The position numbers and the translations under genes are program-made. A model generated the notes under the pieces. It did no database searches, was not told the origin of the DNA, and was given only the letters and a program-made list of their open reading frames with translations. From Flammeovirga kamogawensis (GTDB lineage Bacteria; Bacteroidota; Bacteroidia; Cytophagales; Flammeovirgaceae): 64,000 nt of DNA. Of the stretch, positions 1-9,566 are shown one piece after another. Each line of letters begins with the position of its first letter. Within the stretch, counting starts at the first letter, position 1. The stretch lies in NCBI RefSeq assembly GCF_018736065.1, contig NZ_CP076129.1, forward strand, positions 1,439,501-1,503,500, read 5' to 3'.

Positions 1-268
1 CATACTTGTAAACCAATTAAATTAGATGCAATTTGACCTAATGCGACTATCTACTAATTTTTACCCTCAATAATCGAAAGTGGGCTTTAAATAGGTTTAA
101 TGTAGCTTTTATGGTAAAAAATAGAACCAAAAAGGTTGAAGATATGACCTAAAACTTCATCAATAAAAGTGTACTATTTACATATCGAAAAAAAAATTTC
201 TCCTTTGTAAAGACAGAAACGATAAGTATTTCTTATTCATTTTTATTGTATAGTAATTCACATTCACT

Positions 269-1777
269 ATGAAAAAAATTAGTAACCAACTTTTAAAAAA
301 TTATAAACAAATAGTTCTTTTCCTCACCTTACTTTTAATTGCACATTCACCAAAGGTATCAGCAAATAATATTACGATAGAAAATGCTAGTATTGTTTCT
401 CAAAATACAGGCGAGGGTACAGCAATGATAGGTTTTGATATAAAGTGGAGTAACTCTTGGCGAGTAAGTTTTGGACCTTCGAATTGGGATGCAGCATGGG
501 TGTTTATCAAATACAGAGTTAATGATGGAGATTGGCAACATGCTAGTCTAAGTTATGTAGATGGCACTGGAGCTAATGATGGACATATTGTACCTACAGG
601 AGCAGAAATAAATTCAAAAGCAGATCATCTAGATATAGAAAGTTATTCTCATGGTGTATTTATTTATGCAAATTCTAATCTATCTCAATCTACAGATAAT
701 GCAAATTATACGGGCGCTCAATTAAAGTGGGAGTACGATTATGATGGAGTGCTTAGTTCAGATAATATTGATATTAAAATTTTTGCCATTGAAATGGTAT
801 ATGTACCCGAAGGTAATTATATGTTAGGGGCACAGAAGACAGGATTAGAACAAAAATACATAAGAAATACAGCTTCTGATGATCCTATAACTATTACTAA
901 TGAAGGAGCACTAGATTTTGCTATTGCTGATGATCCAGATGATGGTGTTTCAAAAACAGATTATTCTCTTGCTGCTAGTTTTCCTAAGGGATATAACTCG
1001 TATTATATGATGAAGTACGAGATTACTCAGCAACAATTTGTTGATTATTTGAATACAATACCTACAACAGAAATTAATAATAAATCAAGAATTGGAGTTC
1101 AGACAACATATAGGTTTGGTTTATCAAAATCTAGTAACATAGTTTCATCAATTTACCCTTATTTACCAATGAACTTTATGAAATGGGAAGATTTAGCAAA
1201 TTACCTAGATTGGGCTGCATTAAGACCTATGACAGAACTTGAGTTTGAAAAAGCTGCCCGCGGTTCAGATAGTTACAATATTGCAGGGCAATATGCATGG
1301 GGAATTTCGACAATTGTAACAGATGTTTATACCTATTCGAATGCAGATGCAGAAGATGAAGGAATTGCAACAAACTATGGTGATGGACAAGGAAATGCTA
1401 TTTGTCTAACCACTTCTTCTAGTTACCCAGTAAGAGTTGGGATTTTTTCTGCAAACGCGGATTGTAGCAGTAGAGCAGAAGCTGGTTCTTCCTATTACGG
1501 AATAATGGAATTATCAGGTAATGTAACTGAATTTGTAATAAATGCAGCAGATGCAACAGGAGCTCTTTTTGATGGGACACATGGTAATGGAGAGTTCGAT
1601 GGGTTTAATAACTTTGATGTTTCTAGTTGGCCATCAGATTCTAATGGTATTGGTAAAAAAGGAGGCTCATTCGGTGATGTAGCAAATAGATTGTTGGTAT
1701 CAGATAGAGGGTTAATGACAGTAACCTTAGTAAGAAACCAAAAATTTGGTGGTAGAGGAGTAAGAACTGCACCTTAA
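269..1777 (+). CDS. Exported SUMF1/FGE-sulfatase-domain protein
   Basis: An N-terminal signal peptide (about residues 1-32, ending at a VSA site) shows export. Residues about 35-172 form a beta-rich module with the conserved SWR and NWDAAWVFIKY signatures that accompany SUMF1 domains in Bacteroidota. Residues about 175-502 are a formylglycine-generating-enzyme-like (SUMF1) fold, starting at MVYVPEGNYMLGA and including LRPMTELEFEKAARG, GIMELSGNVTEFV and the terminal GGRGVRTAP. Catalytic FGEs bind copper through two cysteines near the C-terminus. None is present there (the only late cysteines lie near residues 377 and 400), so sulfatase activation is unlikely and a structural or binding role is more probable (inference). 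The next gene begins 11 bp downstream, so the two are probably co-transcribed. The first 268 bases of the window are non-coding and I see no strong promoter in them. Confidence 0.85.
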   Translation: MKKISNQLLKNYKQIVLFLTLLLIAHSPKVSANNITIENASIVSQNTGEGTAMIGFDIKWSNSWRVSFGPSNWDAAWVFIKYRVNDGDWQHASLSYVDGTGANDGHIVPTGAEINSKADHLDIESYSHGVFIYANSNLSQSTDNANYTGAQLKWEYDYDGVLSSDNIDIKIFAIEMVYVPEGNYMLGAQKTGLEQKYIRNTASDDPITITNEGALDFAIADDPDDGVSKTDYSLAASFPKGYNSYYMMKYEITQQQFVDYLNTIPTTEINNKSRIGVQTTYRFGLSKSSNIVSSIYPYLPMNFMKWEDLANYLDWAALRPMTELEFEKAARGSDSYNIAGQYAWGISTIVTDVYTYSNADAEDEGIATNYGDGQGNAICLTTSSSYPVRVGIFSANADCSSRAEAGSSYYGIMELSGNVTEFVINAADATGALFDGTHGNGEFDGFNNFDVSSWPSDSNGIGKKGGSFGDVANRLLVSDRGLMTVTLVRNQKFGGRGVRTAP

Positions 1778-1788
1778 AAAATGATGTT

Positions 1789-2649
1789 ATGAAAAATATA
1801 ATTCTTTCACTATGGTTTTTCTTTCTTACAGGTTTATCAAATAATTATGCACAAGATATTTTTAGAGGAGGTATAAAAGCAGGGGATGTAAAATTAGCAT
1901 TTAATTTTACTAATAATTTAATTTATAATGGAGGTATTGGTGCAGGTGTTTCTTATACTTCTTTATCAGTAGGTGCTTCTGAAACATACTTTATTGGAGG
2001 GAATAGCTCAGGGAGTACGTTTACATCATTTTCATTATATCAAGATCAAGAAATTTTTTACGGGGGCAATGCAAATGGTTCTTTTAGTTATTTATTTTAT
2101 GTAAATGCAAGTAGTGATTTACCTATAAGTCTAATTGACTTTTCTTTGACTGAGAAAGAAGGTAATGTAGAAATAGATTGGTCTACAGCTTCTGAACAAA
2201 ATAATGATTTCTTTATTTTAGAACGAAGTAAAAACCAAAAGGATTGGTTAGAAATAGCTACCGTAGATGGTGAAGGTAATAGTAATATTCAACAGAATTA
2301 TTCTTTTGTTGATAAACCAAACACTAATGGAAAATTGTATTACCGTTTATCACAAGTTGATTTTGATGGTACTTTTGAGATAGTAAGTTCGGCATCTATA
2401 AATTTGTCCAATACAGGAATTGATATTTTGATTTACCCAAATCCATTTGATATTACCTTAACTTTTTACTGTGAAAATTTTAATGAAAGACAATTTGTAA
2501 TCTTTTCAATTGAAGGTAAAAATATAAGCTCTGAAATTGAGGTAATTGAGAAAGGAGAAGGAAGGTTTGAAGTAAATACAAGTAAGCTTAAAAAAGGGCT
2601 TTATTTTCTGAAAATCAATAATATAACTAAGAGATTGATAAAGAATTAA
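1789..2649 (+). CDS. Secreted protein with T9SS sorting domain
   Basis: The product has a signal peptide (residues 1-22, ending NNYAQ). A Gly/Ser/Tyr-rich segment of unknown function covers about residues 23-105. A fibronectin-like module follows at about 107-205 (LPISLIDFSLTEKEG, WSTASEQNNDFFILERS, YYRLSQVDFDGT), a module very common just before T9SS signals. The last ~75 residues are a type-A T9SS C-terminal domain starting at ILIYPNPF and ending with a KGLYFLKI motif and a lysine-rich tail. It is therefore probably exported through the outer membrane and anchored or released. It lies 11 bp after the SUMF1-domain gene, which points to a shared role at the cell surface. The specific function is not recognisable. 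Confidence 0.8.
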   Translation: MKNIILSLWFFFLTGLSNNYAQDIFRGGIKAGDVKLAFNFTNNLIYNGGIGAGVSYTSLSVGASETYFIGGNSSGSTFTSFSLYQDQEIFYGGNANGSFSYLFYVNASSDLPISLIDFSLTEKEGNVEIDWSTASEQNNDFFILERSKNQKDWLEIATVDGEGNSNIQQNYSFVDKPNTNGKLYYRLSQVDFDGTFEIVSSASINLSNTGIDILIYPNPFDITLTFYCENFNERQFVIFSIEGKNISSEIEVIEKGEGRFEVNTSKLKKGLYFLKINNITKRLIKN

Positions 2650-2707
2650 GTTTGTTAATAAATAGATGTATGATACTTTAAAATATTAGTAAAATAATAA
2701 AGAAAAG

Positions 2708-2740
2708 AATAAAGACCTAGTTTTTGACTAGGTCTTTATT
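2708..2740. terminator. Bidirectional intrinsic terminator
   Basis: A perfect 13-bp stem (2708-2720 with 2728-2740) closes a 7-base loop. It sits between two convergent genes. On the minus strand it is followed by a T-rich stretch, and on the plus strand the stem itself ends in T residues. Confidence 0.8.
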
Positions 2741-2761
2741 AGTATGCAACATTTGGCACAA

Positions 2762-5700
2762 TTAGTTTACCAATACAAAAGCTCCCCAATAATAAGGTTT
2801 AGGGTATTCTTTCATAACAATTAGTTGTGCATTTTTAAATGCTAACTGCTTGTCGTTTGTTTTTACCCACTCCTCATAAAACGTATTCATAAGTAATTGA
2901 GTAGCGTGGTCGTCTACACTCCATAAACTCATAATAATAGATTTTACTCCAGCAATACTAAATGCATATTGAAGCCCCGAAATACCATCTCCATCGGCAA
3001 TTTCAGATAAACCAGACTGACATGCAGAGAGTATCAAAAGTTGGGTATCAGTAAGGTTAAGACTTTTAACTTCATAAGCTGTTAAAATTCCATCATTACC
3101 AGAAAAATAAATATCCTCTAATTTTCTATCTTCACGTTGTGCAATTTCAGTAAAGAACAAACCAGATTTCAATAAGTTATTAGAAGATACAGGATTATTC
3201 ATTTGGTCAATAAAAAAACCATGTGTAGCTATATGTATTATAGATGGAGAATTGTTTATCTCTTTAAACTTAGCTTCTAAAGCTTGGTCTTTTGTATATG
3301 ATGTTACATTCCATCCTTTTGCATTAAATACTTTTTCAGCATTGGTAATTTCTTTTTGAGTGCCAGGTAGGTTTTCTAAATCAAAGTAATACCCATTTGT
3401 TCCTCTAGATTTATGTTGTTTAATTTCTTTCCCATCACTTTCAGAAATTTGAATTTCTTTTTGGAAAGAAGGATTACCAACAAGAAGAATATCTTTATTT
3501 ATAAATTGATCTTCCTTTTTATCTAGTAACTCTGCTGTACTTGTAAGTAAATGTATATTGGCCTCTTGTAATAAGATTTTTTTTGTTGTAGGATTCTTAA
3601 GCACATTAAGGTTAATTACATTATACACACCATCATTACTTATATAGTAATTTTCTACATTGATGCCTAAAGAGTCTATATGATTTTGGATAGGTTTCCA
3701 GAAGTAGTTATAAGCACCTGAATTACTTTTTTTAGAAGAATAAACAAGTGATCTATTCGAAGGACTTGTTTCGTGTTGGTATTTAAACCATCCGTCAAAC
3801 TCAAGGTGATCGCTATTACCTAAAGCTATAATTGATGGACTTTCATCCCCCTTTTTTATCATTAATGCAATGTATTGATCATTATAGTTATCATCAATAG
3901 AAAGTAATTTAATAATCTCAATAGCAACATCTTTTTCATCTAGCTTTTCTGCAATATCTTCCCAATTAAAAGAGGGGGGAATATCTAACTGATCATCCAA
4001 AGCATTACTCGCATAAACTAAAGATTTCTCTAAGTTATTTATCTTATCATTTGAAGTAAAAAGATCAAAGTAGAGCTCGTTTCTTTCTTCATCAGACATA
4101 TAATTTATTGCGGCTAATTGAGATTTCATATGGTACAATTCATCTACATAAGTAGAAAGATTATGTTCTTTACGGATATCAACTAGAGCATCGATTTTAT
4201 TTTTTCTTTCTTGTGCCTCTGTTAAAAAATACTTTCTGTAATTCAGCTGGATATTATAACATTGCTTTATCATTCTATCAGAAAGATTATCTTTATTGGC
4301 TAAAACCATTGTAAAGAAATAATCGAAAACAGATTTTGTATTATGAATGTATTTTATTTTTTCATCCTCACTAGAGAATTTTAAGTTTTCATCATATTGC
4401 TGAAATCGCTTATTAGTAGCTTCAATAATGGTTTTTTCTGCTTCGTTTATATCACCTTGCATGGCTTGTAAATAGGCAATTCTTGCAGATAAACCCGGTT
4501 GATAGATAGAACTTTCTTTAAAACTTCCTTTAAGTTTCATATAAGCAGTATATGCTTCGGCGTATTTTTTTTCTGATAGGAAAATGTTTGCCTGCGCTTC
4601 AATAATTCTTAAGTTATAAAACTCATCATGTTGAATACCTAATTTTTTAGATATCATTTGAGTTTCATTAAACTTATTCATTGCTAAATCGTATTCTTTT
4701 CTTTTAACAAGCAACTTGCCTTGAATAAAGTTTGCTTTAACAAGTAAGTAGTGAATTGGTAACCCTTTATCAGAAAGTGATTTTTTTAAGGCTTCAACAT
4801 TTTCATATAAATTAGTAGTATCATTTATATACAGCTGAACTTTATATTTGCTTAGTAGAATTTTGTAGTAATCAATAGTTGAATCCATTTTTCTCTTTTT
4901 AAGAAAATTGAGTTCAGTCTGAACAGCTTTTAAAGCCTCAGTTTTACGTCCTAAAATTAGATCAAGGTCTACAGTAGAAATCACTCCTTGATTATAATGA
5001 TGAGAATAATGAATTCTTTCTTGTCTAATGATAGAAATTAGTTCAGTAAGCTTCAATTCAGCATTGATATAGTCGCCATAATTTAAGCAAATATTACCTT
5101 CAGTTCGAAGTGTATAATGTCTTAACTTATTATCACTAAATGGAACACCCTTTGTTTTAGCAAGATATTCTTCAGCTTTTTCAGTTCTACCTTGGTGAAG
5201 ATATATAGTCGCTAAATCTAATAAAGTTCTTACGTAAAGATCATAATTTTTGGTGTTCACTAGTTTACCTTCAAGGTAAAGAAGTAACCTTTCTTCAGTT
5301 GCAAATTGAGATTGTAACTTTGAGAGTTGTGCAATTTTATATAAAGCAACAACATAAGAGGGGTGTTGTTTACCAAGATGGTTGTTTATGTACTTTTGAT
5401 AATTATCAAAATATAAGTACGCATTAATATAATTTTCTTTTAAAATTTCAGCATTACCTATAGTAAATAAAAAGTGTGCGTATAGTGGGCTTTGCTGAAG
5501 TTTTTCTTCTTCTAAAATTACCTCAACTTTTTTTAAAATCGCTAATGCTTTATCTTCTTTGTACCAATCTATATATAACTGAGATAACAAAATTTCTATC
5601 CACTCTTGTTTTAAAAATGGGCGATTGTATTTTTGAACACATTCATCATTAAACTTTAATCCCTTTTCAAAGTATTCTTCTGCTAATTCAAATTTACCTA

Positions 5701-6208
5701 AAGATTGCTCTACCAATGCATGGCTAATATAGGTTAACCCATAATCTATGTGTTCTTTACCTAATGTTTTCTGATAAATCATTTCGATTTCATTAAGTAA
5801 AGGAATACAGCCAAAGTCGTCTCCAAGTTGACTCATGCAGATCACTTTATAGTTTAAAGCTCTTCCATAGTCAGGGTAAAGCCAACCGGTAGTATTATCC
5901 ATAATTTCAAGAGCCTCATTTAAACGTTCTAAAGCAAGGCTAAATTCTTTTCGACCTATATCATATCTAGCACTTAGAACTAGAGGAAGAATCATATTAA
6001 TAGAGTTTTCTCCATGGGTTTCTCGAGTAACCGATATCCATTCTTGAGAGAGAGTTATTGCTTCTTGTAAATGCCCTGTATGTTGAAGGAATAAAATACT
6101 ATCATTATAAGATGTATTTTGAAGAGGTTTACCCTCATCTACAATTGGAAATGCAACACATTTTATTACAAAAAGGAATGCAAGTAAAAAGGAATTAATA
6201 AATTTCAT
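2762..6208 (-). CDS. Exported TPR-repeat CHAT-domain protein (caspase-like peptidase fold)
   Basis: This 1148-residue protein starts with a hydrophobic signal peptide (residues 1-19). Many tetratricopeptide-like helical repeats span about residues 40-630. A C-terminal CHAT domain covers roughly 830-1148. The CHAT catalytic dyad is visible: His996 in IIHIATHGFF and Cys1063 in LILSACQSGL, followed by the family-typical GLQYAFSIAGVKSIIMSLW. The family is a caspase-like cysteine peptidase fold, and some members cleave partner proteins when their sensor domains bind a ligand. With a signal peptide, this one should act in the periplasm or at the envelope, unlike the well-studied cytoplasmic members (inference). 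It is transcribed alone, with a good promoter upstream (6265-6295) and a terminator downstream. Substrate and physiological role are unknown. Confidence 0.85.
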   Translation of the reverse strand: MKFINSFLLAFLFVIKCVAFPIVDEGKPLQNTSYNDSILFLQHTGHLQEAITLSQEWISVTRETHGENSINMILPLVLSARYDIGRKEFSLALERLNEALEIMDNTTGWLYPDYGRALNYKVICMSQLGDDFGCIPLLNEIEMIYQKTLGKEHIDYGLTYISHALVEQSLGKFELAEEYFEKGLKFNDECVQKYNRPFLKQEWIEILLSQLYIDWYKEDKALAILKKVEVILEEEKLQQSPLYAHFLFTIGNAEILKENYINAYLYFDNYQKYINNHLGKQHPSYVVALYKIAQLSKLQSQFATEERLLLYLEGKLVNTKNYDLYVRTLLDLATIYLHQGRTEKAEEYLAKTKGVPFSDNKLRHYTLRTEGNICLNYGDYINAELKLTELISIIRQERIHYSHHYNQGVISTVDLDLILGRKTEALKAVQTELNFLKKRKMDSTIDYYKILLSKYKVQLYINDTTNLYENVEALKKSLSDKGLPIHYLLVKANFIQGKLLVKRKEYDLAMNKFNETQMISKKLGIQHDEFYNLRIIEAQANIFLSEKKYAEAYTAYMKLKGSFKESSIYQPGLSARIAYLQAMQGDINEAEKTIIEATNKRFQQYDENLKFSSEDEKIKYIHNTKSVFDYFFTMVLANKDNLSDRMIKQCYNIQLNYRKYFLTEAQERKNKIDALVDIRKEHNLSTYVDELYHMKSQLAAINYMSDEERNELYFDLFTSNDKINNLEKSLVYASNALDDQLDIPPSFNWEDIAEKLDEKDVAIEIIKLLSIDDNYNDQYIALMIKKGDESPSIIALGNSDHLEFDGWFKYQHETSPSNRSLVYSSKKSNSGAYNYFWKPIQNHIDSLGINVENYYISNDGVYNVINLNVLKNPTTKKILLQEANIHLLTSTAELLDKKEDQFINKDILLVGNPSFQKEIQISESDGKEIKQHKSRGTNGYYFDLENLPGTQKEITNAEKVFNAKGWNVTSYTKDQALEAKFKEINNSPSIIHIATHGFFIDQMNNPVSSNNLLKSGLFFTEIAQREDRKLEDIYFSGNDGILTAYEVKSLNLTDTQLLILSACQSGLSEIADGDGISGLQYAFSIAGVKSIIMSLWSVDDHATQLLMNTFYEEWVKTNDKQLAFKNAQLIVMKEYPKPYYWGAFVLVN

Positions 6209-6264
6209 TAATGAAGTAGGTACTGTTTGTTAGGGATATTATTAGGTCAAATCGTTTAAGTTAA

Positions 6265-6295
6265 CAAATGTAAGTCATTAGTTTGTTTTTAACAA
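6265..6295 (-). promoter_or_regulatory. Bacteroidota-type promoter for the CHAT gene
   Basis: Read on the minus strand there is TTG (6295-6293), a 20-nt spacer, then TACATTTG (6272-6265). This fits the Bacteroidota -33/-7 consensus TTG-N19-21-TAnnTTTG. The start of transcription would fall near 6258, about 50 nt before the CHAT start codon. Assignment is by pattern only. Confidence 0.6.
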
Positions 6296-6521
6296 CTGTT
6301 TAGAGATAGATAATTAATATTTTGCTTTAAATTAGTTGATCTGATAACATTGTATATTATTTTTTTGATTTGAATACCTTTAATTAATTAGAAGCAAACA
6401 ATTATCAAAATCAATAAATTGAATTAATCTAATTAAACTATTTTTTAATTAATTATCATTCTTATGTTGTCATATGGAACTCAAAAGAATTAATTTGCTA
6501 TTCTTATTAAACCATATAGAA

Positions 6522-7697
6522 ATGAAAAACATAAAAACATTATTTTTCCTATGCTCAATAGGAATATCTTCTTTAGCCTGTGCACAAGAAAAATTTAACT
6601 ACCCAGGTAAATCAAAGCAGAAAGTAGAAGCAACAGATAAAATTACTTATACAACTACAAGGACATACCCAGTACAAGAAATTGCATCAAAATCAAAAGC
6701 AAAGCGTCCTAAAAATATTATTGTTATGATTTCTGATGGAACAGGAACATCTCAATTTTTTACAGCTATTGCTGCCAACAATAATCAGGCTTACATAGAG
6801 CAAATGCCTATAACAGGCTTCTCTAAGACGGCTAGTAAAAATAAGTTTACTACAGATTCTGCGGCAGGGGGATCTGCTATTGCAACAGGGCATAAATCTA
6901 ATAATGGTGAAATCGGTTTAGATGAAAATGGCCAGCCAGCAAAAACATTATTAGAAATGTGTGACGAACAGGGTAAATCTACAGGTTTAATAGCCACTTC
7001 ATCAATTACGCACGCAACACCTGCTTCTTTTATAGCACATCAGCCCTCAAGAAAGATGAACGATGAAATTGCAGCAGATTTTATGAAAACGGATATAGAT
7101 GTTTTTATTGGAGGAGGAAAAAAACACTTTGGAGATAGAAAAGACGGTAAAGACTTATTAAATGAATTGGATAAAAAAGGATACAAAATAGCCTATACTA
7201 TTGATGAGGTAACTGCAACTACTAATGGTAAATTGGCTGGTTTACTTGCTGATAATGCAATGCCACCATATACTGAACGAGGAGATGTTTTACCTAATGC
7301 TGCAAATACTGCTGTTAAATTATTAAACCAAAATAAAGAAGGTTTTTTCCTTATGGTAGAAGGCTCACAAGTAGATTGGGGTGGACACAACAATAATACA
7401 GAGCTATTGATTACAGAAATGCAAGATTTTGATTATACGCTTGGTGAAATGTTAAAATTTGCAGAAAAAGACGGTGAAACACTAATTGTAGTAACAGCAG
7501 ATCATGAAACGGGAGGTTTTTCTGTAAATGGTGGTGATCCTGCAAAAAATACATTAGTTACTTCATATACATCTACTCATCATACGGCTACAATGGTTCC
7601 TGTTTTTGCCTATGGGCCAGGTGCAGAAGAGTTTTCTGGTATTTATGAAAATACAGAGATAGCTAAAAAAATCATGAAATTGATGAAACTTAAATAA
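6522..7697 (+). CDS. phoA: Exported alkaline phosphatase (PhoA family)
   Basis: This is a metal-dependent phosphomonoesterase with all expected active-site signatures: MISDGTG (metal Asp), TDSAAGGSAIATG (nucleophilic Ser), VEGSQVDWGGHNN (Glu/Asp/His ligands), TADHETGGF (Asp-His) and STHHTATMVP (distal His). The reading frame opens at 6474, but I place the start at 6522 because the internal ATG gives a clean signal peptide (MKNIKTLFFLCSIGIS, cleavage near ACA-Q). The product is then 391 residues, within the usual range for the family. It should release phosphate from organic esters in the periplasm or outside the cell. It is monocistronic, with a terminator at 7721-7757. I see no Pho box. The symbol is by family, not by proven orthology. 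Confidence 0.9.
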   Translation: MKNIKTLFFLCSIGISSLACAQEKFNYPGKSKQKVEATDKITYTTTRTYPVQEIASKSKAKRPKNIIVMISDGTGTSQFFTAIAANNNQAYIEQMPITGFSKTASKNKFTTDSAAGGSAIATGHKSNNGEIGLDENGQPAKTLLEMCDEQGKSTGLIATSSITHATPASFIAHQPSRKMNDEIAADFMKTDIDVFIGGGKKHFGDRKDGKDLLNELDKKGYKIAYTIDEVTATTNGKLAGLLADNAMPPYTERGDVLPNAANTAVKLLNQNKEGFFLMVEGSQVDWGGHNNNTELLITEMQDFDYTLGEMLKFAEKDGETLIVVTADHETGGFSVNGGDPAKNTLVTSYTSTHHTATMVPVFAYGPGAEEFSGIYENTEIAKKIMKLMKLK

Positions 7698-7720
7698 GTT
7701 GGAAAAGAACTTATTTTATA

Positions 7721-7757
7721 ATGCACGCTGTAAATATTTATAGTGTGCATTTTTTTG
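7721..7757 (+). terminator. Intrinsic terminator after the phosphatase gene
   Basis: A 9-bp stem (7721-7729 with 7742-7750, one G-U pair) is followed by a run of T on the plus strand, 24 bases after the phosphatase stop codon. Confidence 0.75.
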
Positions 7758-7838
7758 GCCTACTATTTGGATAACATATAAAAGTATGACTATGTGATAC
7801 TTATGTTTTATTTCTCAGTACATATCATTTTCACAATT

Positions 7839-8798
7839 ATGAAGTTACTATTTATAGTAGGTATTATTTGTATGCCTATTTACTTAAATGCCCAAGAAAT
7901 TATTAAATCTTCTATTTCAACTAAAAGCTGTACAACTATTAGTATGGGTGTTGAGGAAATTAAATTACATATAGCACCAAATTCATTTAAAAATCAAGAT
8001 GGTGATTTTGTAAATTCCGATATCTCTATTGTAATGCAACTCTATAAAGATTATTACGATATGCTATTTGCTGATATTCCAATGCATGATAAAAAAGGGA
8101 ATTACATTTCGGGAGGAATGTTTGAAATTACTTTCTTATCAAAGAATACACCTTTAAAAGTTGTAAGAGAAGTTATTGTAGAATTCCCATCAGATGAAAT
8201 GGATAATGCGGTATATAAAGGTTTTAAATTAGATAAAGAAGAAAGTGAATGGAATGAATTACATTCTCCTGTTTTAAACTATGCAACAAACATAGCTTCT
8301 GACGATGATGATTGGGGGAGTTCTGCTATAGAATCTATAAACGAAGGAAACGGAGAATGGGGTGACGATTGTTGGTGTGGAGAAGAAAGTGAAACTTTTA
8401 AGTTTATTGGTAAAACGCTAGGAATAAAAAGTAATGGTTTATACAATTATGATTATATAATGGATAATGAAGATTTTGTTCCATTACTGGTAAAGGTTTC
8501 TAAAGATATCGATAAAGTCTATGTTCATTACAAGGGATTGAATACATTATTGTATTACAATGTAGAAAATGATGGTTTGGTTGGTAATTTTGGTTTTTTA
8601 AAATCCGTTAAAAGATCTGATATAACTGTTTTTTATAAGAAGGGAAGTCAGAATACAGATCAAATAGTTATAGGTAAAATGACGAACAAAATTGATGAGT
8701 TGTTATCTGATAAAAATATTACATATCAATTAGTATTTGATATAAACAACTACCCTGTTCAGAAATCAAAATTCATATCAAAATTCGAAGCAAAATGA
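7839..8798 (+). CDS. Exported protein of unknown function, ZU5-like N-terminal region
   Basis: The frame is open from 7794, but the ATG at 7839 gives a standard signal peptide (MKLLFIVGIICMPIYLNAQ), so I take that as the start. The region just after the signal (IKLHIAPNSFKNQDGDFV through GGMFEITFLS) has the spacing of ZU5-like beta modules of Bacteroidota surface proteins (tentative, family-level resemblance only). A Trp/Cys/Asp-rich segment around residues 160-185 (DDDDWGSS, EWGDDCWCGEE) is striking and may be a metal-binding or flexible region. The C-terminal half is predicted beta-rich. The stop overlaps the next start by 4 bp (ATGA), indicating translational coupling with that gene. Confidence 0.65.
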   Translation: MKLLFIVGIICMPIYLNAQEIIKSSISTKSCTTISMGVEEIKLHIAPNSFKNQDGDFVNSDISIVMQLYKDYYDMLFADIPMHDKKGNYISGGMFEITFLSKNTPLKVVREVIVEFPSDEMDNAVYKGFKLDKEESEWNELHSPVLNYATNIASDDDDWGSSAIESINEGNGEWGDDCWCGEESETFKFIGKTLGIKSNGLYNYDYIMDNEDFVPLLVKVSKDIDKVYVHYKGLNTLLYYNVENDGLVGNFGFLKSVKRSDITVFYKKGSQNTDQIVIGKMTNKIDELLSDKNITYQLVFDINNYPVQKSKFISKFEAK

Positions 8799-9433
8799 AC
8801 AAAAAATACTTATTGATCATCTTGTTACTTCATACTTTTTTAGGGTACTCTCAAAGTAGACAAAAAACGAATATATCTTATAAAGAACGTGTACATACTG
8901 CCCATAAAGGAAATGAACAATTAAAGCATATTGGAATTACGCTGTTATCAGCATTTCAAAACGGAGAACTGAAAGGTTATTATCCAAACAATACTTCAAA
9001 AGTAATGAGTTTTGAGAGTTTCTATTTTCACTTTAGAGGTATACATAACTCTAATATAGTAATGAGTAATTGTGCGAAAACTAAAACAGATTTTACGGAA
9101 TTATTTTCTTATTTTTCAAATTATTTTGATCTTGCTTTTATTGTAAGGCAGAAGGAAATTGCAAATAATTTACATCAGCAACCTGAATATTTACAACTTT
9201 ACTTGTCATCAGATTATTCTCCATCTGGTATTGAATACAAAGGCCCAATATTTTTAATTGATGATATTATTAATTTGAACATTGAACTGCCAGTAAAAGA
9301 TAATCTTGCTGTAAAATTATCAGTAGGTAATCTTCTAGTAAATCATCAGTATCAAGCAGAAATTATCTCCATTGATGATCAGATAAAAACACCTGTACAT
9401 AGGTCAGAAATTGAAGGTACTTTTGCACATTAA
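8795..9433 (+). CDS. Exported protein of unknown function, coupled to upstream gene
   Basis: A 212-residue product begins with a signal peptide (about residues 1-19, MNKKYLLIILLLHTFLGYS). The segment IGITLLSAFQNGELKGYYPN followed by MSFESFYFHF vaguely recalls the N-terminal region of GldN-type gliding/T9SS proteins, in which a short helix and GYYPN-like turn precede an FxxF stretch. The resemblance is too weak to name a family. The start codon overlaps the preceding stop, so both proteins are probably made in fixed ratio and may form a complex. The next gene starts 133 bp later behind its own candidate promoter. Confidence 0.65.
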   Translation: MNKKYLLIILLLHTFLGYSQSRQKTNISYKERVHTAHKGNEQLKHIGITLLSAFQNGELKGYYPNNTSKVMSFESFYFHFRGIHNSNIVMSNCAKTKTDFTELFSYFSNYFDLAFIVRQKEIANNLHQQPEYLQLYLSSDYSPSGIEYKGPIFLIDDIINLNIELPVKDNLAVKLSVGNLLVNHQYQAEIISIDDQIKTPVHRSEIEGTFAH

Positions 9434-9492
9434 TTAACTTATTTTTTAATGTTTATTAAGGTGTTTAATCATTATTATTAACAAAAAAAGTG

Positions 9493-9500
9493 TAAGTTTG
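9493..9500 (+). promoter_or_regulatory. Candidate -7 element before the MG2/plug gene
   Basis: TAAGTTTG matches TAnnTTTG and lies 66 bases upstream of the next start codon. I see no matching -33 TTG at the usual distance, so this is a weak call. Confidence 0.3.
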
Positions 9501-9566
9501 TAACTTATAATTGAAATGTGAATGACTTACTGAAGCCTATGAATTAGGCAACTTGACTACGCAAAA

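Noticed and set aside
33-43. TTGACCTAATG at 33-43 repeated at 30588-30598
   Set aside because: An 11-base match between two AT-rich intergenic regions is expected by chance in 64 kb, and no wider similarity surrounds it.
269-1777. Calling the SUMF1-domain protein the sulfatase-activating formylglycine-generating enzyme
   Set aside because: The C-terminal cysteine pair needed for catalysis is absent and the sulfatase genes lie more than 36 kb away.
2762-6208. A CRISPR- or gasdermin-associated defence system around the CHAT protein
   Set aside because: No Cas, gasdermin or other defence gene is nearby, and the CHAT protein has a signal peptide.
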